From: CAYNDB01 sp964395915
GTDB taxonomy: Bacteria > Nitrospinota_A > UBA7883 > JAJRTC01
Assembly: GCA_964395915.1 (NCBI GenBank)
Contig: CAYNDB010000066.1
Location: 1 to 14,175 of the forward strand
Direction: 5' to 3'
DNA: 14,175 bases
The position numbers were made by a program, and so were the translations under genes. Below the pieces are notes generated by a model. The model saw nothing but the letters and a program-made list of their open reading frames with translations, was not told the DNA's origin and made no database searches. Position 1 is the stretch's first letter. Every line of letters starts with the position of its first letter. Shown here piece after piece: positions 1 through 6,355 of this stretch.

Positions 1-1253
1 TCTATGGTCATCCCGGCGTCCTCGACAATCTCGGTCGCCAAGTCCATAGGAAAGCCATAAGTATCGTACAGCTTAAACGCGTCTTCTCCCGATATTGACG
101 ACGCTCCTTTTGCTTTAGCGCTATCGATTGTTTCCGCAAGCAGGTTCATACCATGCGCCAGCGTCACGCTAAAGCTCTCCTCTTCGGCCAGCGTCACGCC
201 CCGGATAACCTTTGCGTAATCTTTAAGCTCAGGATACGCGTCTTTCATAATTTCTATTACGGTATCGGTCAGCCTATGCGCAAATGGCTCTTCCACTCCC
301 AGCATCCTCCCGTGACGAAGAGCCCTGCGAAGGATACGCCGCAAAACATAACCACGACCCTCGTTGGATGGATGCACACCATCGGCTATCAGAAACGTTG
401 CGGCGCGGGCATGATCGCCTATTACCCTGAACGAAACGTCGGTTGCCGGGTCTTTGAGATATTCCGAGTCGGTCAGCCGCTCCATATGCCGTATCACCGG
501 CAGTATGAGGTCTGTCTCGAAGTTCGTTTCTTTCCCCTGCATCACCGCCACCAGCCTTTCAAGCCCCATCCCTGTATCGATGCTGGGGTTTGGAAGCTGT
601 GTTTTTTTGCCTTTAGCGTCTCTGTCATACTGCATGAAGACAAGGTTCCAAAGCTCTATAAACCTGTCGCACTCGCAGTCTATGCCGCAATCGGGATTGC
701 CACACTTATACCGCTCACCCCGGTCGATATGAATCTCGGAGCATGGCCCGCAAGGGCCTGTTTCACCCATAGACCAAAAGTTGTCCTTATCCCCAAACCG
801 CTGGATACGCGCTGGCGGCAGACCAATATTTTTTTCCCATATTGTGGCCGCCTCGTCATCGTCGGTATACACAGTCGCGTAAAGTTTCTCCTCTGGCAGG
901 TTTACAACTTGCGTCATAAACTCCCACGCATACTCAATAGCCCGCTCCTTGAAATAGTCGCCAAACGAAAAGTTCCCCAGCATCTCAAAAAATGTGTGGT
1001 GCCTGGCGGTCCTGCCAACCATCTCAAGATCGTTATGCTTACCTGATACCCGTAAACATTTCTGGGAAGATGTGGCGCGCTTATAAGGTCTTTTTTCAGC
1101 TCCGGTAAAAACATCTTTGAACGGGACCATGCCGGCGTTGACGAACAGAAGAGTTGGATCGGCGGAAGGGACAAGGGACGAACTTCGGATAACGGTATGA
1201 TCTTTTGAAGCGAAATAGTCAATAAACTTTCGCCGGACTTGAGACCCGCTCAT
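1..1253 (-). CDS. alaS: Alanyl-tRNA synthetase, N-terminal half (partial at left edge)
   Basis: This enzyme charges tRNA-Ala with alanine in the cytoplasm, using ATP. Reading the minus strand from 1253 gives 417 uninterrupted codons to the window edge, about half of the roughly 870-residue family length. Visible class II catalytic-core features are motif 2 around residues 65-102 (SGKHNDLE, then RHHTFFEMLGNFSFGDYFK), GPCGPCSE at 166-173, a cysteine-rich insert at 184-195, RFIELWNLVFMQY at 197-209 and motif 3 DTGMGLERL at 226-234. The editing and C-Ala domains lie outside the window. ATG 1253 gives MSGSQVRRKF, which fits the usual AlaRS N-terminus and has a weak GGAA six bases upstream. An in-frame ATG at 1265 directly follows the TAA of the upstream gene and would add MEHN; AGAGG lies 11 bases before it. 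The near-contact with the regulator gene upstream suggests co-transcription. Identity is certain; the exact start is not. Confidence 0.96.
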   Translation of the reverse strand, partial: MSGSQVRRKFIDYFASKDHTVIRSSSLVPSADPTLLFVNAGMVPFKDVFTGAEKRPYKRATSSQKCLRVSGKHNDLEMVGRTARHHTFFEMLGNFSFGDYFKERAIEYAWEFMTQVVNLPEEKLYATVYTDDDEAATIWEKNIGLPPARIQRFGDKDNFWSMGETGPCGPCSEIHIDRGERYKCGNPDCGIDCECDRFIELWNLVFMQYDRDAKGKKTQLPNPSIDTGMGLERLVAVMQGKETNFETDLILPVIRHMERLTDSEYLKDPATDVSFRVIGDHARAATFLIADGVHPSNEGRGYVLRRILRRALRHGRMLGVEEPFAHRLTDTVIEIMKDAYPELKDYAKVIRGVTLAEEESFSVTLAHGMNLLAETIDSAKAKGASSISGEDAFKLYDTYGFPMDLATEIVEDAGMTI

Positions 1254-1265
1254 ATTATGTTCCAT

Positions 1266-3920
1266 TTATGACAACGCCTCTTTTCGTGTCCCGCTTATTC
1301 CATCGGGGGAATTATCGGAAAGATGGAGCATGGAAACCGAAATTATATCGGATAACGCTTCCGCTATCTCCATGTCGTCATCATCAAACAGGCTTGCCCC
1401 TTTACGACGAGTGGCGATAACCACACCCAAAAGCTTGGCTCCGGATGTCATCGGAGCGCAAAGACATGGTAAAAGCGAATCGGACCCCAAAAATGCGCCG
1501 CCATCCCCTTTCTCGGAAAACCGTTTGACCGCAAGATCCAGCATAGTGGATTCCAGCTTCAGGATAGAATCTTTTTCCACTCCAGCGCTATCTTTTCCTG
1601 AGCTGAAATGGATGTCGAACCTGTCATTTATAGAATTATATATCCGCACGGAAACAGTTGATGCGTTTAATAGCTCGTTAATGCTGGCGCCGTGCCTGGC
1701 CAAAGTTTCTTTAAAGCCCCCTTCAAAATTTTCCCGTACGATACTGCGGGTAAATCGCGCCAGTAAATTGTGGCGGGAGGAGTTCGCCTCCAGACGCTTC
1801 ACAGTCTCCATATTTTCCAGCGCAAAACTAAAGCTTTTCATAAAACCCCCGACAAGCTCCATATCCTCTGCGTTCCATTTTTCCACCTCGATGATAAAAA
1901 CCCCAACAACCCGCCCTCTTGAGACTATAGTTGTAACCAGCGCAGGGGCTTTTACATCAATAGTTTGAAACAGCTCGACATCATCATGTTGAATATCGCT
2001 TTCCCCTTCTATCAAATGCGTCTCGGGCCTGGCCTCAGCGCCTCCAATCGAGATCAAGCGATGAATAAGGCTCTTATCCCCTTTGGGAAAAAATTGTTTG
2101 CCATATTTGGAAGTTTTGGTGTTTCCATCGGAAACGCTCATGCAGGTTATCAGCCCTTCACCGTCCGGCAGAATCTCGCACCCCAACACTTTTGTAATGT
2201 TAGCAAGGTGTGACAGTCTCCTGGCCGCAAGGCTCATATATCCTCTCAACGCAACGGCGCTTTCCCCGGATCCCCTGTGGATATCCGATATAACCGAATT
2301 TACGATACTGGCCACTATCCATTGCCGTTCAAGCCTGCCTCGCTGATCCTCAACTTTCTCCAGGGCCGCGGCGTTCTTGATAATTAGGCTCACTTCGGCA
2401 AGAAGGTTCTCGATAAAGTCGGTATATGATGGAACGCGGTTAAAGACAAGCGCCCCTATAGCGCTATCGGCTCCCCCCTCGGGCGATATTTTTATTGGGA
2501 AACAGGAAAGAGGATCTGAAAGGTTGTTGGTTATGGTTTCAAGAGTTCCCGTCCGCATAACGCGAGCCACTATTTTTTTCAGGGCATGACCCCCATGATA
2601 CTCTCCAAGGCTAACAAGTTCCTCAACTGTCCCTAAACCGTTTTCCATCATGATTGAAATATAAAACCCCTTGCTATCGGGGGCGAGCGCCTCTTCAAGT
2701 TTTTGGACAAGAAAATTCAAGATATCAGAAAGCGATCTGTTGGCTCCCGCAAAAATGGAAATTTCTTCAAAAATATCTTTTCCCTGTTTTTCCGTAAGGC
2801 TATACTGCTTGCCCATCGTGTCGAATTTGCCGCTTTTTGATATCACCACACAATTTTTCCCAATGGTTTTGGCGTGATACAACGCTCCATCCGCTTCACG
2901 AATAAGGTCGTTCGGCTCTTCCATCCCATTTAAAATATATGAGGACACCCCGACAGAAACAGTGACCGAGACCGACTCCTCCCCATAATTGATCACAAGG
3001 CTCGACACCGCCTCGCGCAACCTTTCCGCCCGGAGCGACGCGCCGGAAAGCCCTACCTCTGGCAGTAAAATGGCGAATTCCTCCCCTCCGTACCTTGCGG
3101 CAAGGTCGATCTGTCGGCTTGAAGTGACAAGAGCGTTTCCAACCCTGCGCAGAACCTCGTCGCCGGCTAAATGGCCGTATTGATCGTTGACCTTTTTAAA
3201 ATCATCGATATCCAGCATTATGAGAGAAAGCTTGCCTGAATACCTCGTCACCCTGTTAAACTCCTCATCAAGCCGCTCTGTAAAATATCTATAGTTGAAA
3301 AGTCCGGTAAGCTCATCGGTAATTGAAAGCTCCTCTAACCGCTCGTTAACTTTTTTAAGCCGCTCCTGCTCTTCGCGAAGCCTTTCGTTAAGCCTCGCCG
3401 TCTCGCTTTCTTTTGTTGCCAGCAGGCGGTTTTTCTCTTTAAGCTCACTTGTCGCCTCCTCTACCTTACACCGCAATTCCTCCTTAAAAGCCCTCTCCTT
3501 CTCACGCATCCAGAGGTCTTTTAGAGCGATGGGAGCCACCTTGCGCAGTTCACGCAGTTCAAATGGCTTGCTCAGGTAAAAATCCACTTTTCCGCGAGTG
3601 AACGCGTCTATGATCGTTTCGTCCGAGCCATAACCTGTGATAAGTATAGATGCGAAGTCCGGATGGCTCTTTTTCGCCTGCGCAATAGTCTCAACCCCAT
3701 TGATTCCTGGAAGCTTATAGTCACATATAATCAGGTTAAAACGTTTGTCGGATAAAAGCTCAAGCGCTTCTTCGCCGGATTCAGCGGTTTCTACAACGTA
3801 GCCTTCCCGTAAAAGCGTGTTCTTCAAGGCGTTGCGAACACCCTCTTCATCGTCAACGACCAGGACTGACACACCCCTTACGTCACCAAATATGTTCCCG
3901 TCCACAGCAAACATCCCCAA
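1266..3920 (-). CDS. Response regulator with GGDEF diguanylate cyclase and C-terminal GAF-like domains
   Basis: Likely cytoplasmic signalling protein that makes cyclic di-GMP from two GTP when phosphorylated by an unseen histidine kinase. Numbering from 3920, residues 17-130 form a receiver domain: acidic pair in VLVVDDEEG, phospho-acceptor D67 in IICDYKLPG, T95 and K118-P119. Residues about 135-198 are a charged coiled coil. The GGDEF domain spans about 199-362 with active-site GGEEF at 278-282, RxxD inhibitory site R269-D272 five residues before it, and the closing ALYHAKTIGKN. The C-terminal 500 residues look like three GAF-type sensor modules at about 385-520, 540-705 and 715-868 (VVGVFIIEVEKW and LLGVVIATRRKG are typical GAF strands). 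The start is TTG 3920, with AGGAG ten bases upstream; ATG 3914 is the alternative but is 16 bases from it. GAF boundaries are approximate and ligands unknown. It lies just ahead of alaS. Confidence 0.92.
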   Translation of the reverse strand: MGMFAVDGNIFGDVRGVSVLVVDDEEGVRNALKNTLLREGYVVETAESGEEALELLSDKRFNLIICDYKLPGINGVETIAQAKKSHPDFASILITGYGSDETIIDAFTRGKVDFYLSKPFELRELRKVAPIALKDLWMREKERAFKEELRCKVEEATSELKEKNRLLATKESETARLNERLREEQERLKKVNERLEELSITDELTGLFNYRYFTERLDEEFNRVTRYSGKLSLIMLDIDDFKKVNDQYGHLAGDEVLRRVGNALVTSSRQIDLAARYGGEEFAILLPEVGLSGASLRAERLREAVSSLVINYGEESVSVTVSVGVSSYILNGMEEPNDLIREADGALYHAKTIGKNCVVISKSGKFDTMGKQYSLTEKQGKDIFEEISIFAGANRSLSDILNFLVQKLEEALAPDSKGFYISIMMENGLGTVEELVSLGEYHGGHALKKIVARVMRTGTLETITNNLSDPLSCFPIKISPEGGADSAIGALVFNRVPSYTDFIENLLAEVSLIIKNAAALEKVEDQRGRLERQWIVASIVNSVISDIHRGSGESAVALRGYMSLAARRLSHLANITKVLGCEILPDGEGLITCMSVSDGNTKTSKYGKQFFPKGDKSLIHRLISIGGAEARPETHLIEGESDIQHDDVELFQTIDVKAPALVTTIVSRGRVVGVFIIEVEKWNAEDMELVGGFMKSFSFALENMETVKRLEANSSRHNLLARFTRSIVRENFEGGFKETLARHGASINELLNASTVSVRIYNSINDRFDIHFSSGKDSAGVEKDSILKLESTMLDLAVKRFSEKGDGGAFLGSDSLLPCLCAPMTSGAKLLGVVIATRRKGASLFDDDDMEIAEALSDIISVSMLHLSDNSPDGISGTRKEALS

Positions 3921-3979
3921 AAATAACTAACTCCTCACCTTCGACATTGTATCCTAGCTGGATTGTGACAAGAAAGGGG

Positions 3980-3985
3980 ATTATA
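3980..3985 (-). promoter_or_regulatory. Candidate -10 element for the GGDEF regulator gene
   Basis: The minus strand reads TATAAT here, a perfect sigma70-type -10 hexamer, about 60 bases upstream of the TTG start at 3920. I found no convincing -35 hexamer at the right distance; that position is occupied by the inverted repeat at 4005-4028. An activator-dependent promoter would look like this, but the match may also be chance in AT-rich DNA. Confidence 0.35.
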
Positions 3986-4004
3986 CTCTTTAGCGCAAAA
4001 ATGT

Positions 4005-4028
4005 ATACATCCACATATATGGATGTAT
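4005..4028. promoter_or_regulatory. Perfect 9-bp inverted repeat in divergent intergenic region
   Basis: ATACATCCA (4005-4013) and its exact reverse complement TGGATGTAT (4020-4028) are separated by the 6-base spacer CATATA. The repeat lies between the divergent regulator gene and the M48 peptidase gene and covers the -35 position of the candidate minus-strand promoter, so it could be an operator for a dimeric regulator. As RNA it could instead form a small hairpin in the leader of the plus-strand gene. It overlaps an in-frame ATG at 4023, which is one reason not to use that ATG as the peptidase start. No T-run follows, so a terminator is unlikely. Confidence 0.45.
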
Positions 4029-4085
4029 GGTCAAATAGAAAAAATGACGCTTCGCCAGGATGCGCAAGATAAAGAATTTATTTTA

Positions 4086-4904
4086 ATGAAATATCTATAT
4101 AAACTGAAAATACTATGTGTCTCCCTTTTCCTCTTCTGCGCGATAAGCTCCTGTCAAACCGTCCCGGAAACCAACCGCTCACAACTTGTTTTAATAGACT
4201 CTGGAACTGAGCTTGCTATGGGCTCCAATGCCTATAAGGAAATATTGTCGAGATCAAAAATATCAAAAGATCAAAGACTTACCTCCATATTACGACGTGT
4301 GGGGATGAGAATAGCGCGTGTGGCGAACATGCCGGACTTTAAATGGGAGTTTAACCTGATTGAAACAGAAACCCCAAACGCTTATTGCCTGCCTGGAGGG
4401 AAAGTCGGCGTGAACACAGGGATATTGCCGATAGCGCAAAACGAGGCGGGGCTTGCGACCATTATCGGCCATGAAGTCGCTCATGCCATAGCAAGGCATG
4501 GGGCTGAAAGGATGAGCCAGGGGCTTCTGATCGCCATAACGGGAGAGCTGCTGGCTCAGGGGGTCACAAAACAGGAGTCAAACCGCGAGATTTTCAGGGC
4601 CGCGTACGGTCTGGGGACAGCGGTGGCTGTGACATTGCCATTTTCCCGGAGTCATGAGCTGGAGGCGGATCACCTGGGGCTTTTATATATGGCCCGGGCT
4701 GGTTATGACCCAAATGAAGCAAAGCTCTTTTGGCAAAGGTTCGCCGAATATGCCAGGAAAAAAGGCGCGTCAAACAAGCTTGAGTTTCTTTCCACCCATC
4801 CCGCTGATGAAAAAAGGATATCGCAGATTGGCAACCTGCTCCAGCGAGCTAGAGCCGAATATGCAAAATCAGAGAAAATCGGCCTTGGCGAAAGCCTGAT
4901 GTAA
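4086..4904 (+). CDS. M48-family metallopeptidase, predicted lipoprotein
   Basis: Zinc endopeptidase of the M48 group that includes LoiP and BepA, envelope proteases that degrade or help fold damaged outer-membrane proteins. From ATG 4086 the product is 272 residues: a basic start, a hydrophobic stretch (residues 8-20), and a lipobox ISSC placing the lipidated cysteine at C23. The catalytic site is HEVAH at 129-133 with a third-ligand motif ELEAD at 191-195, preceded by NAYCLPGGKVGVNTG at 98-112 and followed by the family motif THPADEKRI at 237-245. ATG 4023 and 4044 are in frame upstream, but they would bury the signal peptide behind 14-21 polar residues, and 4023 falls in an inverted repeat. 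No clear ribosome binding site precedes any candidate. The gene stands alone, so its target proteins cannot be inferred. Catalytic motifs are intact. Confidence 0.9.
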   Translation: MKYLYKLKILCVSLFLFCAISSCQTVPETNRSQLVLIDSGTELAMGSNAYKEILSRSKISKDQRLTSILRRVGMRIARVANMPDFKWEFNLIETETPNAYCLPGGKVGVNTGILPIAQNEAGLATIIGHEVAHAIARHGAERMSQGLLIAITGELLAQGVTKQESNREIFRAAYGLGTAVAVTLPFSRSHELEADHLGLLYMARAGYDPNEAKLFWQRFAEYARKKGASNKLEFLSTHPADEKRISQIGNLLQRARAEYAKSEKIGLGESLM

Positions 4905-4963
4905 GCATGATAAATTAATGTCAAATCATATGATATTGTATTGTTTCATGATAGCTTGAAACC

Positions 4964-4993
4964 TTGACAAAAAGCCGTAGTAGAGTCTAAAAT
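4964..4993 (+). promoter_or_regulatory. Sigma70-type promoter for the 5037-5735 gene
   Basis: TTGACA (4964-4969) is a perfect -35 hexamer. TAAAAT (4988-4993), five of six matches to consensus, follows after an 18-bp spacer. Transcription would begin near 5000, giving a leader of about 37 bases before the ATG at 5037 with its AAGGA ribosome binding site. A 10-bp palindrome ATCATATGAT lies at 4925-4934, about 30 bp upstream of the -35 hexamer. No terminator for the preceding peptidase gene was seen in 4905-4963. Confidence 0.6.
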
Positions 4994-5036
4994 TAAGTAT
5001 ATAGTCGATGTAAATACTATACGTGAAGGAAAGATA

Positions 5037-5735
5037 ATGGCTATTACTCCACCTGCCAATGAGGCGGCGCCACAACAGCTTTCGGCCAATCCGAACAGAA
5101 CCCAAAACCCTCTTGCTAAAGGCTTGGATAATGGCGGAGCCAACTCCGGTGTGAACAGGACCGGGGCAAATAATAACTCTACAGCCACCACAAATCAGGA
5201 AGCGGCGATATTCTATCCGAGCGCTCAGATTGTAGAACAGGAAAAGCCGCCCACGAAAACTTCCGCTGATATCTCGGCCACGCCATCCCGAGAGGTTACA
5301 TCTCCTCCAGAAAAGAGAAATGCGGCGGTCGAAGAAAAAAAATCAACAGTGGTAACAGACCCAAAAGATCAAACCGTTGCGTCAGCCGTGGACACTGCGA
5401 CGCAGGATACGCAAGCTCCAGAGGAAAACATAGCTTTTACACGACAGCCAGAGCCAAATCCACCTGAAAAAGCAGTGGCGAGAGAAGACACAGAAACGGT
5501 GGAAAAAGCTGTTAGAGCCGAAACCGAGGACCCGCAAGCTCGCCCTGCGCAACAACCTGTTGTCGTCAGGGAAACAGCTCCAACATCGAAACCTGTAGAG
5601 GCTACCACAACACAACCAGCCCAGCAAAAAGAAAGTGGGGCTGAAAGCACACAGAGAAGACAGGCCGAGGGACAAGAGAAAAACAGGCCTGTAGCGGATC
5701 AGGAAATCGGCGGCACCGTCAACATCACGGTCTAG
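5037..5735 (+). CDS. Hypothetical disordered protein rich in Ala, Glu, Pro, Thr and Gln
   Basis: I do not recognise this 232-residue protein. It has no signal peptide, no membrane segment and no cysteine. Almost the whole length is low-complexity and polar: an Asn/Gly/Ala-rich N-terminal part (about 1-55), the only aromatic patch IFYPSAQIVEQ at about 58-68, then a long stretch rich in Pro, Glu, Lys, Thr and Gln. The last residues, IGGTVNITV, are the only ones resembling an ordered or conserved tail. Such a profile suggests an intrinsically disordered cytoplasmic linker or partner-binding protein. It is likely a real gene: a near-consensus promoter precedes it, AAGGA lies seven bases before the ATG, and the frame stays open for 699 bases. 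It is monocistronic, convergent with the lipoprotein gene at 5771. A spurious frame is the alternative, but start signals argue against it. Confidence 0.75.
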   Translation: MAITPPANEAAPQQLSANPNRTQNPLAKGLDNGGANSGVNRTGANNNSTATTNQEAAIFYPSAQIVEQEKPPTKTSADISATPSREVTSPPEKRNAAVEEKKSTVVTDPKDQTVASAVDTATQDTQAPEENIAFTRQPEPNPPEKAVAREDTETVEKAVRAETEDPQARPAQQPVVVRETAPTSKPVEATTTQPAQQKESGAESTQRRQAEGQEKNRPVADQEIGGTVNITV

Positions 5736-5743
5736 AACCAGTT

Positions 5744-5761
5744 CGCTTTTACTCTAAAGCG
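5744..5761. other. Small inverted repeat between convergent genes
   Basis: CGCTTT (5744-5749) and AAAGCG (5756-5761) pair perfectly around a six-base loop in the 35-bp gap between two convergent genes. It could be a weak shared transcription end point, but the stem is short and no T-run follows on either strand, so I do not call it an intrinsic terminator. Confidence 0.3.
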
Positions 5762-5770
5762 CTTCTCCCG

Positions 5771-6355
5771 CTAATTGGAGTGTTCAAGATATGGGACAAC
5801 GTTAGCCACCTTAAACCTGAAAGCGTACGTAACACTTTTTTCGCCGTATTGCATCGGCAGATCCACCCCGATCTTTTGTCCCTTGTTCTTGAGCGCCTTG
5901 TCATCAACAAGGTTGAATAGCGGGTAGATGTACCATGTCCACTCTTCAAGTTTTTCAACGTTTTTTATCGGCGACACGAAATCGATAATCTCTTCGCCAG
6001 GCTCCAAAACAGTTGGTGGGGGAGATTTCTGCCTGCTTGTGAATATGGAATTCCCGTTTGCCACGGAATACTTTTTTCCATCGACGTTGATAAACGCGGC
6101 CTGCTCCCAGTTTATGGTGACAGGAGTTGCGGCAAGGTTTTTCATTTTGAAAAATATCTTCTTTTCGTTAAGCCAGAACCTGATAGAAATTTTTTCATCC
6201 TTGAACGATTTGTCGTGGGACCCTGCAGGCTCCGTCATAGTATATATGTTCCAGTATCGGTAGTCCGTAAAGCTAGAACATGCGGAGAGCCCTGTCATAA
6301 CCGCGGTAACGGCAAGCGCAAGATAAATATTTTTCCGAATGTCGGCCTTAATCAC
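5771..6355 (-). CDS. Hypothetical lipoprotein, 194 residues
   Basis: No family recognised. The N-terminus is a lipoprotein signal peptide: KADIRKN, a hydrophobic core LALAVTAVMTG, and lipobox LSAC with lipidated C26. No Asp follows the cysteine (next residues are Ser-Ser), so by the enterobacterial rule it would go to the outer membrane; whether that rule holds here is unknown. The mature part has alternating hydrophobic and polar stretches (KIFFKMKNLAATPVTINWEQ, then VLEPGEEIIDFVSP), suggesting a small beta-sandwich domain. That is inference from pattern only. The start is GTG 6355, supported by AAGGAG eight bases upstream inside metH. The GTG overlaps the metH stop as GTGA, so translation is probably coupled to metH. 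A role in methionine metabolism does not follow; it may only share the transcript. Confidence 0.85.
   Translation of the reverse strand: MIKADIRKNIYLALAVTAVMTGLSACSSFTDYRYWNIYTMTEPAGSHDKSFKDEKISIRFWLNEKKIFFKMKNLAATPVTINWEQAAFINVDGKKYSVANGNSIFTSRQKSPPPTVLEPGEEIIDFVSPIKNVEKLEEWTWYIYPLFNLVDDKALKNKGQKIGVDLPMQYGEKSVTYAFRFKVANVVPYLEHSN

Noticed and set aside
153..1046. Long plus-strand open frame opposite alaS (297 codons)
   Set aside because: It lies fully antisense to well-supported alaS codons and its translation resembles no protein; it is a shadow of the coding strand.
914..1222. Minus-strand open frame of about 100 codons within alaS
   Set aside because: It is out of frame with the conserved AlaRS motifs, which run unbroken from 1253 to the window edge in another frame.
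4023..4085. N-terminal extension of the M48 peptidase from ATG 4023 or 4044
   Set aside because: The extra residues are polar and would bury a clear lipoprotein signal peptide; ATG 4023 also falls inside an inverted repeat.
5000..5021. TATAGT ... ACTATA 6-bp inverted repeat in the leader of the 5037 gene
   Set aside because: Short AT-rich arms with a 10-base loop, expected by chance in this composition.
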